The notes: a model not told the origin generated them from the letters alone. Counted from the stretch's first letter, positions 1 to 8,457 are shown. The stretch is 64,000 bases of DNA from Blautia coccoides (GCF_034355335.1 NZ_CP136422.1:4684501-4748500); one strand, 5' to 3'. Program-made: numbers and translations.

Positions 1-218
1 TATACCGGTCCCATATTGGTCATACGCTTTGATTTAAAAATCGGCTTGATCTCTTCTACAAATTCATCCCATGATGCAATTGAAGACTGCGTGACATAAA
101 TACTCATTTCCTCATAATCTCCCTCATATATTTCCGTATTTTTTATCGGTTTCTCTGGTTTATTTTCCAGCTCTCTGTATAAATATTTCCTGTTCTGTAT
201 CTTCCCTCTTTCTGTCAC
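1..218 (-). CDS. Hypothetical protein, 3' part beyond window (GTG start)
   Basis: The minus-strand frame stays open from about position 240 to the left edge, so only the N-terminal ~72 residues are visible. GTG at 218 is the likeliest start; a TTG lies further upstream. The peptide is charged (VTERGKIQNRKYLYREL, then EIYEGDYEEMSIYV) and has no membrane segment. It overlaps the 3' half of the small membrane ORF at 160-303, so the two could be translationally coupled. I do not recognise the family. It is probably cargo of the integrated element whose integrase lies at 1808-2944. Confidence 0.4.
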   Translation of the reverse strand, partial: MTERGKIQNRKYLYRELENKPEKPIKNTEIYEGDYEEMSIYVTQSSIASWDEFVEEIKPIFKSKRMTNMGPV

Positions 219-303
219 CTGAACTGATTTTTGCAAGGGCAAAAATCACAGCGGATAAAAGCAACATCATCAGAACTACCAATACAAAGATCATCAGCCC
301 CAT
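160..303 (-). CDS. Small single-pass membrane protein, 47 aa
   Basis: ATG at 303 is preceded at good spacing by an AGGAGG ribosome-binding site. The product begins MGLMIFVLVVLMMLLL, one hydrophobic helix to about residue 25, then a short charged tail. The strong SD argues for real translation. It lies downstream of the TnpB-like gene and its structured 3' region and overlaps the next minus-strand frame. Function unknown; small membrane ORFs of this kind are common in integrative elements. Confidence 0.5.
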   Translation of the reverse strand: MGLMIFVLVVLMMLLLSAVIFALAKISSGDRKREDTEQEIFIQRAGK

Positions 304-478
304 GGTCTTCCCTCCTGCCTTTTTCTTTTATTACTTTGAATATTCTCTGCCGAAAACGGCAATTCTTTACCGACTCCCTAAGGGGCCGGACGGCGATATT
401 CAACCGGAAACCACACGTCACTGGCATATGGCCTCCTGCCGGTTTCCCGGCATTTATGATAAGAGTGAATACTCACAC
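304..478 (-). ncRNA. Candidate guide-RNA scaffold (omegaRNA-like) downstream of the TnpB-like gene
   Basis: This non-coding gap begins at the stop codon of the TnpB-like gene, where TnpB systems encode their guide RNA. Read on the minus strand it can form a small GAGT/ACTC hairpin near 462-477, a 6-bp TGCCGG/CCGGCA stem with a GAAA tetraloop at 437-452, and a TGCCG/CGGCA stem with a TTTT loop at 348-361. A stable GNRA hairpin placed here fits a structured RNA. The boundary between scaffold and guide cannot be set from sequence alone. A simple structured leader for the small ORF at 303 is the alternative. Confidence 0.35.
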
Positions 479-1714
479 TTATGCCTTATCTGATTTTCTC
501 TTATCGGCAAAATCCTGCAGACATTTCAGCCCCAGATTTCTGGCACTGTTCAAAAATCTGCTTCCCTGATGTCCGTTTTCACATATAAACATCTTTCCTT
601 TTTTCTTTACCTTCCCGCCGCAGTTAAAACATCTGCTGCTGGTTCCCTCTGCACTTAGCTCCAAAACCACAATCCCCTCACACCATGCCTTATACTTTAA
701 AAATTTTCTGATCCTGCACTCCAACTGAAGCGGAGAATATATTCCGGAACGGTATCTGACCATTTTTGTGAATGCCTCATCATAAGCCGGAAGAACAATT
801 ACTTTTGCCTGTTCCTGTATACAAAGGTCAACCGTTTCCCTGCTCACTTGGTGGGCATAATGTTCGGAAAGATTTTTCAGATGCATATAATATCTTCGGT
901 TTGGCTGCGGCGTGTCATCATTGTCGGTATAGATCCTGGACTTCGCGATTTTTTCCTTGATCGCTTTACACTCTGCACTGTATGCATCGCCTCCCCGGCA
1001 GGAATATACTGCCTTTTGTCTCCCATCTGCATCCAAAATACAGCACATGGCAAAAATATCAGTATTGGTAAATTGAACGCTGCATATATTCTCTTTATCC
1101 CTCATCCGTTCCTTGGCATTTCTGGCATCCGATGTCTGCAGCTTGACCGGAACATGAAGCCAATACTCTTTATTTTTGAAAACTACGGATGGGGAAAGCA
1201 GCAGACTTCCCTCAGGAACCGCCTGCCCTTTTAATCTGCTGTCCATCCAGTGCCACTTTTCTCCGTCCCATACCTTGAGATCGATCCTGTCCTCCTGCAT
1301 ATTTTTATACATGCCTTTAAAATAAGTCACAGAGGCATTGATGGATTCCGGTATAGTAAAATCCGGTGTCTTCCCTGTATGTTTATATTTTGTAAGGAGG
1401 CTTTTCAAATTCCCGGAGGCTTTGTTGATGGCTGAACGACGAAAATAAACCGGTACTTTATCATATGGAATGGGATGTTCCGGCTGTCTTCCATCTCTGC
1501 CTGCAATCGTCAGATGTTCCAGGTTTCCCTGTATCTGAAGCAGATTCTGCTCCCATAGTTCTTCATGATCCAAAAGGAGATGATAATAGAAGATCAGCAC
1601 CTTACGGTAATGTTCCTCTGTTCTTTCCAGCCATTCCGGATGCGGACAGCGGAGTTTGTATTTCATTGTTTTAATGCAGTATCCTGTTTTCATTTTTTTC
1701 CGTAAAATAGACAT
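479..1714 (-). CDS. TnpB-like protein with inactivated RuvC domain (TldR-like candidate)
   Basis: A 411-aa TnpB/Cas12f-type protein. The C-terminal zinc finger is kept (CFNC, then CENGH), as are the KFLKYKAW helix and the TSSRCFNCG signature. The three RuvC positions differ from the family. Where active TnpB has the hDhG Asp, this protein has SVQFTNTDIF (Asp to Gln). The IVLED Glu is replaced in VIVLPAYDE (Glu to Pro). The DRDVNAARN Asp is replaced in GSRFLNSARN (Asp to Phe). The fold therefore looks intact but DNA cleavage is probably lost, as in TldR RNA-guided repressors derived from TnpB. It sits beside a tyrosine integrase with no tnpA. Starts at 1714, 1693 and 1666 are all possible; 1693 follows a GGA and 1666 resembles usual TnpB N-termini. 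A plainly decaying TnpB is the alternative, but the frame is intact. Confidence 0.8.
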   Translation of the reverse strand: MSILRKKMKTGYCIKTMKYKLRCPHPEWLERTEEHYRKVLIFYYHLLLDHEELWEQNLLQIQGNLEHLTIAGRDGRQPEHPIPYDKVPVYFRRSAINKASGNLKSLLTKYKHTGKTPDFTIPESINASVTYFKGMYKNMQEDRIDLKVWDGEKWHWMDSRLKGQAVPEGSLLLSPSVVFKNKEYWLHVPVKLQTSDARNAKERMRDKENICSVQFTNTDIFAMCCILDADGRQKAVYSCRGGDAYSAECKAIKEKIAKSRIYTDNDDTPQPNRRYYMHLKNLSEHYAHQVSRETVDLCIQEQAKVIVLPAYDEAFTKMVRYRSGIYSPLQLECRIRKFLKYKAWCEGIVVLELSAEGTSSRCFNCGGKVKKKGKMFICENGHQGSRFLNSARNLGLKCLQDFADKRKSDKA

Positions 1715-1740
1715 ATTTTTTCTGAAATACGACCGAAATA

Positions 1741-1780
1741 AAAAAAGACAGGCCAGAAGCCCATACTGCGGCTTCTGACC
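1741..1780 (-). terminator. Rho-independent terminator of the integrase gene
   Basis: An 11-bp stem (GGTCAGAAGCC paired with GGCTTCTGGCC on the minus strand, one wobble) is followed by a run of six or more T. It lies between the integrase stop and the TnpB-like gene, so the latter probably has its own transcription. Confidence 0.75.
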
Positions 1781-1807
1781 ATTTTACAGACCACCAATCA
1801 TTTGATT

Positions 1808-2944
1808 TCAAGGTGTTGTGAGCTGGTTCATATATTCCCTCTTTGTCTCAGCCTGTATGTGGACATAAAGGTCAAGCGTTGTTTTTACAGACGTATGCCC
1901 CAGAATCTCCGACAGGGATTTTGTGTCAAAGCCCTGCTCTATCCAGCGGCAGGAGAACTGATGGCGGAGGGAATGTATTTTTATGTGGGGTATCTGGCAT
2001 TTTTTCAGAAGAGACGCGTATCTTCTCTGAACCGTACGGGGTTCCACGCAGTTCTCCGTTCCTGTCAGGAGAAAACAGCTGCCATTTTTCTTCAAAGCCG
2101 TTCCGAGAGAAAGCAGACGGTCCGGAAGAGGGATTTCACGGATGGAGGTGGATGTTTTAGGTGTGCCGATATTAAGGCGAGTCCTGGGGGATACCCCTTT
2201 TCCCTCTGAGAAAGTCACATCCAGATTCTTCACACGCGTAACTGTCCGGCGGATGTAGATTTTACGGTGGCTGAAGTCTAAGTCTTCCCATTTCAATCCA
2301 CACAGCTCTCCCACACGTATGCCTGTATACATACACAGAAGGATACCAAATGTAAACGGGTCCAGGCCCTCACTCAGAAAAGCATCCAGCTTTCTGAAAT
2401 CCTCCTTGCTCATGATCCTTATCTCCTTTCCGCCGGCGGGAATCCGCGGAAATTTCAGAAGTTCAGCGGGAAAGCACCCCAGCTCCTGCCCATAATGAAG
2501 CAGATTCTTCAGCACGCCCATGATCACGTGGATACTTCCGTAGGACATTCCTTTTTCCAGCTCCCGCTGGACAAAGTTCAAAAGGATACGATTTGTAAAT
2601 TTTCTGATAGGTGTATCCCCTAAAACCGGCAGTATATGGTTGTCCAGGATCTCACCGTAATTTGAATAGGTACTTACTTTGATGGTATAGCGGATATGGT
2701 TCCTCCACTGAACGCTGACGGTACGTATCCTGTCATCCTCTAGCAGTACAGACGGCTGATTTCCATATGCAAGAAAAGACGGGTATTCTGAAATGATTTT
2801 TATTTTCTTGTCCTTTACCTCCTTATACGACTTGCCATACAGGTAACCATACCTGATTTTCCCGTCCACATCACGACCTTTCATATAGCGTGCCTCCCAA
2901 CGGCCGTCTTTCCTTTTTCTGATGTTTTCACCTTTTCTGGGCAT
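1808..2944 (-). CDS. int: Tyrosine recombinase/integrase (Tn916-like Int family)
   Basis: A 378-aa site-specific integrase. The N-terminus (RKRKDGRWEARYMKG) is the arm-binding domain found in phage and ICE integrases, followed by a SAM-like core-binding domain and the catalytic domain. The catalytic residues are present: Arg in TGIRVGELCGL, HSLRH, and the LGHTSVKTTLDLYVH block with the His and the Tyr nucleophile. The start at 2944 is chosen because AAGGAGG lies 7 nt upstream; a longer in-frame extension to 3022 lacks such a site. It catalyses integration and excision of the element that continues to the left. It has its own terminator. Confidence 0.93.
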   Translation of the reverse strand: MPRKGENIRKRKDGRWEARYMKGRDVDGKIRYGYLYGKSYKEVKDKKIKIISEYPSFLAYGNQPSVLLEDDRIRTVSVQWRNHIRYTIKVSTYSNYGEILDNHILPVLGDTPIRKFTNRILLNFVQRELEKGMSYGSIHVIMGVLKNLLHYGQELGCFPAELLKFPRIPAGGKEIRIMSKEDFRKLDAFLSEGLDPFTFGILLCMYTGIRVGELCGLKWEDLDFSHRKIYIRRTVTRVKNLDVTFSEGKGVSPRTRLNIGTPKTSTSIREIPLPDRLLSLGTALKKNGSCFLLTGTENCVEPRTVQRRYASLLKKCQIPHIKIHSLRHQFSCRWIEQGFDTKSLSEILGHTSVKTTLDLYVHIQAETKREYMNQLTTP

Positions 2945-3049
2945 TTTGACCTCCTTGATCTGTTGAATCCTGTTCACAGATTCATACCACTTTTTTGACC
3001 ACTCATAATCGACAGTTTCCACCGTGAAAAGGCTTTATTTCTTATTACT

Positions 3050-3290
3050 CTCATGACAGGGCCTTTCTGCCGCCCTTCATGTGCTATATCCGACAAAAAA
3101 ATCTATTATTTTTTTTGATATATTGACTTTAAAGCCTTTTCGCGTTAAACTAAAGTCTATCTGATAATGGAAAAAAGTTTTAGTTCATAAATTTTCATTA
3201 GTTAGGATGTCGCATTTCAGAAATAATACGGTGAAGCAGAAAAGTCCACGGCCGTAATACTTCCCCACTATAATAAAATGTTAATATATA
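3050..3290. other. AT-rich non-coding DNA upstream of the integrase; probable element boundary
   Basis: No convincing ORF. It contains a 7-bp inverted pair GACTTTA/TAAAGTC about 19 nt apart (near 3124-3156), the kind of short repeat that integrase arm sites can have. It probably carries the integrase promoter and the att site, neither located with confidence. Confidence 0.35.
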
Positions 3291-3329
3291 AAAAAAGCCA
3301 TTACCTCCGTTTCTGTTGGCAATGACTTT
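3291..3329 (-). terminator. Minus-strand rho-independent terminator
   Basis: On the minus strand AAAGTCATTGCC pairs with GGTAATGGCTTT over 12 bp, with two G-U pairs, and is followed by seven T. No gene of normal size lies on the minus strand just upstream (3336-3478), so it may end a small RNA or be left from a gene disrupted near the element boundary. Confidence 0.55.
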
Positions 3330-3436
3330 CCTTATGGATTTTGGTCTTATGAATTCCGTCCTTCAGCACTCTGCTGGCTGCTGTACACTCTGTGACCGGC
3401 CCGCAGCAGCTCACTGCAATTTTTTTGTGCTTTCTT

Positions 3437-3465
3437 TTGCTTTTCATCACATTCTATTATATAAT
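3437..3465 (+). promoter_or_regulatory. SigA-type promoter of the diguanylate cyclase gene
   Basis: TTGCTT, 17-nt spacer, TATAAT. The -10 is embedded in the imperfect palindrome TCACATT/AATGTGA. The predicted transcript starts near 3472 and supports translation from 3506, not 3479. Confidence 0.65.
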
Positions 3466-3505
3466 GTGAGAGTATCTAATGGTTTATTTACATAGGGGAT
3501 TTTCC

Positions 3506-4684
3506 ATGCTAAAAGATAAATTATATTCTCTTATTCATTTTCCTTATGAAGAAAAATACAGGGACCAGCTGGAATTGGGAATGGTCTCTTTAAATTACAA
3601 GTCAGAGCGAGTCATTGCCTATGTTATGCTGGTCATGCAGCTATTTTTGATCCTAGTCTTTACCCTTCGTCCCGGCAGTATCTTCTACAGCTTTCGCAGA
3701 CTCCGTTATGTGATAGCCTATGCTGTAATGGCGGTGGGACTGCTGGTGCTCCTATCCTTACACAGACGGGCCAAAAATAACTGGAGACTGCACTTCAAGC
3801 TCTGTGCAGTTTTCGGCATTCTGTTGTCTCTCTGGGTCTGCAGCATCTCCTATCTGGATGCGCTGGGTGATCTGAGTATTGTTGTATACTGTTCCTTTCT
3901 TCCTATGATGGCTGCTTTTCTTATACTGTCGCCATATATTTTAAGCATTCTGTTTATTTTCACCTGTATCCTGACCAACATACTGGTGCTCAGGACCCCG
4001 TATGGACAGGAAAATGTGTTCAGTACATTGGTAAACAGCATTTTTATCTGCCTGTTGTCCATTGTCTATTCATACCGTATGTACCAGGCGCGGCTGACTG
4101 GCATATACGATAAGATTGTCATTGACCAGAAGAATCTGGAGCTGCAGGCCGCCAACGAAAAGCTGGACCTGCTGTCCATGACCGATACCCTCACTGCGCT
4201 TGGAAACAGGCGCTATCTGGAAGAATCCGTGAAAACACCCCTGGAAAAGTACGGGATCCACATGGGTTCCCTGGCTGTCCTGCTGCTGGACATTGACTTT
4301 TTCAAACAGTATAATGACCGCTACGGCCATCAGCAGGGAGATGAATGCCTCAAGGCTATTGCCTCCGTCTTGTCCTCCTGCGCGGAAGATGAAAATTTTC
4401 ACGCAGTCAGGTACGGGGGTGAAGAGTTTATTCTGGTAACCACCGGAATCTCCTCAGAAGCCATAATGGAAAAAGCGGAGCAGATCCGCACGTCCATCGC
4501 GTCTGCGAAAATCCCTATCCCCCATGGCGGTGACACTTCCGTGACAGTCAGTGTGGGCATCTCCTTTCGCGGAGAATGGAAACCCGGACTTCTGGAAACT
4601 GCCATTTTGGAGGCTGACAGAGCACTCTACCAGGCAAAACAAAACGGGCGCAACCGCAGTGTTCTGTTTGCAGAAAAGTCATAA
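3506..4684 (+). CDS. Membrane-bound GGDEF diguanylate cyclase
   Basis: A 392-aa protein with a hydrophobic N-terminal half (about five to six membrane helices, residues ~35-205), a short coiled linker (LELQAANEKLDLLSMTD) and a C-terminal GGDEF domain. The domain has the DxD metal motif in LLDIDFFKQYND and an intact active site, RYGGEEF, so it should make c-di-GMP from two GTP. The inhibitory RxxD I-site is absent at the usual position (DENF there), so product inhibition may be weak. The start at 3506 follows AGGGGA and fits the promoter; an upstream ATG at 3479 would leave almost no leader. Monocistronic with its own terminator. Confidence 0.9.
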   Translation: MLKDKLYSLIHFPYEEKYRDQLELGMVSLNYKSERVIAYVMLVMQLFLILVFTLRPGSIFYSFRRLRYVIAYAVMAVGLLVLLSLHRRAKNNWRLHFKLCAVFGILLSLWVCSISYLDALGDLSIVVYCSFLPMMAAFLILSPYILSILFIFTCILTNILVLRTPYGQENVFSTLVNSIFICLLSIVYSYRMYQARLTGIYDKIVIDQKNLELQAANEKLDLLSMTDTLTALGNRRYLEESVKTPLEKYGIHMGSLAVLLLDIDFFKQYNDRYGHQQGDECLKAIASVLSSCAEDENFHAVRYGGEEFILVTTGISSEAIMEKAEQIRTSIASAKIPIPHGGDTSVTVSVGISFRGEWKPGLLETAILEADRALYQAKQNGRNRSVLFAEKS

Positions 4685-4687
4685 ATC

Positions 4688-4727
4688 AAATCCCGCAGGC
4701 TTTACCTTACAAGCCTGCGGGATTTTT
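4688..4727. terminator. Terminator between convergent genes
   Basis: A perfect ATCCCGCAGGCTT/AAGCCTGCGGGAT stem with a 7-nt loop and TTTTT on the plus strand. It ends the cyclase gene and may also serve the convergent ABC exporter gene. Confidence 0.85.
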
Positions 4728-4736
4728 ATTTCCTTC

Positions 4737-6578
4737 CTAAATTCCATTTTCTCCGGCCAAAATCTGCATGGCAGATTCCTCCTCAAACTGCCTGGAATAC
4801 AAATCATAGTAATACCCTTTCTGTCTCAGCAGTTCTCTGTGGCTTCCCTCTTCTATGATCTTTCCATCCTTCACCACCAGGATCAAATCTGCCTGCCGGA
4901 TGGTGGAAAGCCTGTGGGCAATGACAAAAGAGGTATGGCCTTTCAAAAGCTGGTCTGTGGCCTCCTGTATGAGCTGTTCCGTCTGGGTATCAATGGAGGA
5001 TGTGGCCTCATCCAGAACAAAGATACTTGGATTTGCCAGAATCGCCCTGGCAAAAGATATAAGCTGCTTTTCACCTGTGGAAAGCCTGCCACCGCTCTCC
5101 CCCACATTGCTCTCATACCCTTTCTCCAGTTTTCCTGCCACAATATCTGCCGAAACCTTCCTGGCCGCCTCCCTGACCTCCTCGTCTGTGGCCTCCAGAC
5201 GTCCGTATCGGATATTGTCATAAAGCGTGCCTGAAAAAAGGTGGGGATTCTGCAGCACATATCCGATCTGGCTGTGAAGCCAGAGCTGGGAGCGCTCCCG
5301 GTAATCTTTTCCGTCGATAAGGATACGCCCTTTCGTGGGTTCAAAAAACCTGCCCAGCAGGTTCACCAGAGTAGATTTTCCCGCCCCGGTCTCCCCCACG
5401 ATGGCCACGTTCATTCCCGCCGGCACATGCAGATTAAAATGTTCCAGCACGTATTCCTTTCCGTCCGGATACCGGAAAGAGACATCCTCGAAGACAATGT
5501 CCCCCTCTATCCTCTCCCAGTTTTCCTTCTTTGCCTCAAACATATCCCCATATTTTTCTATTACTTCCGGGGTGTCTGTCACATTGGGCTGCTGCTCCAG
5601 CAGATCCATAACCCTCTCAATACTGGCCTGGCAGGATATCAGATCTGCCAGAAGACGGGCAAGCTGCTGTATGGGCTCAAAAATAACCACTGCGTAGGAG
5701 ATAAACACTGACAGAGTTCCCAGCTGCATTATCTGGCTCTGCACCATGTATCCGCCTTGTGCCAGTACAATGGCTGCCGCCACAGAACTGAAAAATAAAA
5801 TAGTCGGAATATATATGGCGTTAAGCATGGCAGACTTTGTTGCTGCCTGGTGCATATTCTTAGTGATCCCGCGGAAGTTATTCTGATTGTCCTCCTCTAT
5901 CACCATGCTCTTTGATGTCCTTACACCGGTGATCCCTTCATTGTACGCGCTGGTGATCTGGGAGTTGACCTTCCGCACTCTTCTGTTCCAGTGAAGAATC
6001 TTATTCTGGAAATAAACGGTCAGAACCGCAATACACGGCACGATCAGCATGATGATCAAAGCCAGCTTCCAATTGAGCAGAAACATGATCACAAATACGC
6101 TGATCACATAGATAAATGCCCAGAACATATCCACCAGCCCCCACGCGATCATACCCGCTATCTTGAGTGTATCACTCATGACCCTGGCATGGATATATCC
6201 CACCGGAGTTGTATTGTAATAAGAAAATGATAAGGTCTGGAGATGCTCAAACTGTGCTTTCTTCAGATCCTTTCCCACATTCATCTCGATGGTCGTGGCT
6301 GCGTGAACGGATATATACACGGATACTGTCTGGGTCACGATCATGGCCACATAGACCAAAGCAAAAATATTCAGCCCTTTTAATGTGTTCAGCGCGATAA
6401 AGTTGTCTATGGCATAGCTCTGAAACAGCGGAACCAGCACATCAATTCCCGCCAGGATCAGATTCAGGCCAATGGTAACAGCAAAAAATTTCGTATAAGG
6501 CTTAAAAAAGGGCAGCATTTTAGCCCATGTTTTAAAGCTGAAGGGTTTGTTATAATCCTGTTCTTCGTATGCCGCCAT
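4737..6578 (-). CDS. Heterodimeric ABC exporter, subunit with catalytic Walker B Glu
   Basis: A 613-aa half-transporter: six-helix exporter domain (residues ~25-335) plus nucleotide-binding domain. Walker A is GETGAGKST and Walker B is IFVLDEATSSID with the catalytic Glu. The signature is LSTGEKQ, which departs from LSGGQ. The upstream partner has the opposite pattern (canonical signature, Asp in place of Glu). Such asymmetry defines heterodimeric exporters such as BmrCD, LmrCD and TM287/288, with one consensus and one degenerate ATP site. Its start lies one base after the partner's stop, so they are co-translated. Likely exports drugs or lipids; the substrate cannot be read from sequence. 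Confidence 0.9.
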   Translation of the reverse strand: MAAYEEQDYNKPFSFKTWAKMLPFFKPYTKFFAVTIGLNLILAGIDVLVPLFQSYAIDNFIALNTLKGLNIFALVYVAMIVTQTVSVYISVHAATTIEMNVGKDLKKAQFEHLQTLSFSYYNTTPVGYIHARVMSDTLKIAGMIAWGLVDMFWAFIYVISVFVIMFLLNWKLALIIMLIVPCIAVLTVYFQNKILHWNRRVRKVNSQITSAYNEGITGVRTSKSMVIEEDNQNNFRGITKNMHQAATKSAMLNAIYIPTILFFSSVAAAIVLAQGGYMVQSQIMQLGTLSVFISYAVVIFEPIQQLARLLADLISCQASIERVMDLLEQQPNVTDTPEVIEKYGDMFEAKKENWERIEGDIVFEDVSFRYPDGKEYVLEHFNLHVPAGMNVAIVGETGAGKSTLVNLLGRFFEPTKGRILIDGKDYRERSQLWLHSQIGYVLQNPHLFSGTLYDNIRYGRLEATDEEVREAARKVSADIVAGKLEKGYESNVGESGGRLSTGEKQLISFARAILANPSIFVLDEATSSIDTQTEQLIQEATDQLLKGHTSFVIAHRLSTIRQADLILVVKDGKIIEEGSHRELLRQKGYYYDLYSRQFEEESAMQILAGENGI

Positions 6579-6579
6579 T

Positions 6580-8361
6580 TTACACCTCCATCTGCATTCT
6601 GTCGTCCTGGCTCATCTGAATGTCATAAATCTTTCTGTAGATTCCCTGTTGTTTGATCAGCTCCTGATGTGTCCCCATCTCTTCAATTCTTCCCTGGTTC
6701 AGCACCATGATCTTATCTGCGCTCATCAATGTGGTCACCCTGTGGGAGATGAGGATCACAGTGGCATCTCTTCTGTTCTCCAGAAGCGCTTTCCTGATCT
6801 TGGAATCTGTCTGGGAATCCACTGCTGAAAGAGAGTCGTCAAATATCATAACAGGTGCTTTCTGAAGCAGCATTCTGGCTATGGCGATCCTCTGTCTCTG
6901 GCCTCCTGACAACGTTACTCCTCTCTCACCCACCAGCGTTTCATACCCATCCGGAAAATTCATGATCGCCTCATCAATACAGGCCACTTTAGCCGCCTGC
7001 CTGATTTCCTCAAAGGTGGCCTCCGGCACAGACGCAGCGATATTTTCTTTTATGGTCCTGGAATAGAGAAATGGTTCCTGGAGCACCATTCCCACATTCT
7101 TTCTGATCCATTCCAGTGGAATTTCCCTGATATTTTTTCCTCCCAGCGTGATATCTCCCTGTCCTTTCTCCAGCTCATATAACCGGTTGAGGAGCTGCAT
7201 GATCGTGGACTTGCCGCTGCCGGTACCGCCCAGGATTCCCAGTGTACTGCCCTGGGGGATAGAGAAGGAGACATCTGAAAGCACCTCTTTCCCATCCTTA
7301 TATCCATAGTTCACATGAGAAAATGCAATGTCATAGCTCTGAGGTTCTTCCTGTTTTTTATACTCTTTTTTGTCCTGGTACTCTTCCTCCTCAGCCCGTA
7401 TGATATAATCCACACGTTCAAAAGAAACACCCGCCTTACTCATGTCCGAGAGGATTCGTCCAAGTCCGCGGATAGGCCATACTAAAGTCGTATTATAAGA
7501 GGCAAACGCAATAAATTCTCCCACGGAAATATTCCCGTGTACAGCCTCCGCTGCCCCAAGAACGATCACCGCAACCACCTGCAGACCGGTGATCAGATCC
7601 CCGATTCCCCAGTAAAGCCCAGACAAGGTGCCAAGCTTGATCCACAACTCCGCAAATGCGTTATTTTTCTCATAAAAACGTTCCATCTCAAACTTTTCCC
7701 TGCCGAAAGCCCGCACCACCCGGACACCTGTGGCATTCTCCTGCACCACAGTGGATAATTCCCCTTCCGCTTCGTCGGCCGTTGTAAAACGCCCTGCGAT
7801 CAGACGGTAAAAAATCGTGGAGTACAGCGCAACTAACGGCACGAAAAACAGAACTATAACGGACAGCTTCACATTCATGGAAAACATCATTGCAAAGGAG
7901 ACCGTTACCAGAAATACCGTACGGAACACCTCCAAAAGCTGCGTGACTACAAAGTTGCGGATCACCTCCACATCTGAGGTGCAGCGCTGAATAATATCAC
8001 CTGTCTGATGTCTATCGTGCCATTCCATAGGAAGCCTCTGCACATGGGAAAACAGCGCATCCCTCATGTTCTTGGCAAAATTCTCTCCCGCTTTGGCAGT
8101 ATAAGCACGGCTCAAAAAAAGTGCCGCTCCGGAAAAAAGTGCCACTCCTACCAGCATCAGAGCCATGATCCACAGATGCTCTGATAAATATTTATATTTA
8201 TCCCCGCCCAGCACAGAGTCCACGGTAAACCTAAATATCTGTGGTGTAAGGGAATTTAATCCGGTTGTGACCAGCGAGGCCAGCACTGCCACTAAAAAAT
8301 ACTTTTTTGAACCCTGGAAAAATCTCAGTACCAGGTCCGCTTTTCTACGTTTTTTTCTCAT
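6580..8361 (-). CDS. Heterodimeric ABC exporter, subunit with degenerate Walker B
   Basis: A 593-aa half-transporter with a six-helix membrane domain and an NBD. Walker A is GGTGSGKST and the signature is canonical, LSGGQRQRIAIARM. Walker B is VMIFDDSLSAVD, with Asp where hydrolytic subunits have Glu. It pairs with the gene at 4737-6578 to give one active and one non-hydrolytic ATP site. AAGGAGG precedes the ATG at 8361. First gene of a two-gene operon read from a promoter near 8403-8431. No dedicated regulator is adjacent. Confidence 0.9.
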   Translation of the reverse strand: MRKKRRKADLVLRFFQGSKKYFLVAVLASLVTTGLNSLTPQIFRFTVDSVLGGDKYKYLSEHLWIMALMLVGVALFSGAALFLSRAYTAKAGENFAKNMRDALFSHVQRLPMEWHDRHQTGDIIQRCTSDVEVIRNFVVTQLLEVFRTVFLVTVSFAMMFSMNVKLSVIVLFFVPLVALYSTIFYRLIAGRFTTADEAEGELSTVVQENATGVRVVRAFGREKFEMERFYEKNNAFAELWIKLGTLSGLYWGIGDLITGLQVVAVIVLGAAEAVHGNISVGEFIAFASYNTTLVWPIRGLGRILSDMSKAGVSFERVDYIIRAEEEEYQDKKEYKKQEEPQSYDIAFSHVNYGYKDGKEVLSDVSFSIPQGSTLGILGGTGSGKSTIMQLLNRLYELEKGQGDITLGGKNIREIPLEWIRKNVGMVLQEPFLYSRTIKENIAASVPEATFEEIRQAAKVACIDEAIMNFPDGYETLVGERGVTLSGGQRQRIAIARMLLQKAPVMIFDDSLSAVDSQTDSKIRKALLENRRDATVILISHRVTTLMSADKIMVLNQGRIEEMGTHQELIKQQGIYRKIYDIQMSQDDRMQMEV

Positions 8362-8402
8362 AATCCTCCTTAGGCTGTCTCAGCAAATTTCGTACTATAT
8401 AC

Positions 8403-8431
8403 ATAATAATCGGTATTGGATGTATATTCAA
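8403..8431 (-). promoter_or_regulatory. Candidate promoter of the ABC exporter operon
   Basis: On the minus strand TTGAAT, 17-nt spacer, TATTAT, about 40 nt upstream of the ABC exporter start. It is divergent from the GNAT gene. Confidence 0.45.
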
Positions 8432-8457
8432 TATCTATATCATTTTTTCTCCATTCG

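Larger units (their letters stand above)
1..3290. mobile_element. End of an integrated element (ICE, island or prophage-like)
   Basis: Integrase, TnpB-like gene and small ORFs are all on the minus strand, and the host-like gene array starts after about 3.3 kb. The integrase-proximal boundary should lie between 2945 and about 3330. No att direct repeat can be proven because the other end is outside the window. Confidence 0.55.

Noticed and set aside
231..569. Plus-strand frame of 112 codons at the left edge
   Set aside because: It runs antisense to the TnpB-like gene end and to the small membrane ORF, with no ribosome-binding site.
1..3290. Standard IS200/IS605 or IS607 insertion around the TnpB-like gene
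   Set aside because: No tnpA and no terminal structures typical of these IS ends were seen, and an unrelated tyrosine integrase lies next to it.
4551..5234. 227-codon plus-strand frame
   Set aside because: Antisense to the ABC exporter and running through a strong terminator; a shadow of codon bias.
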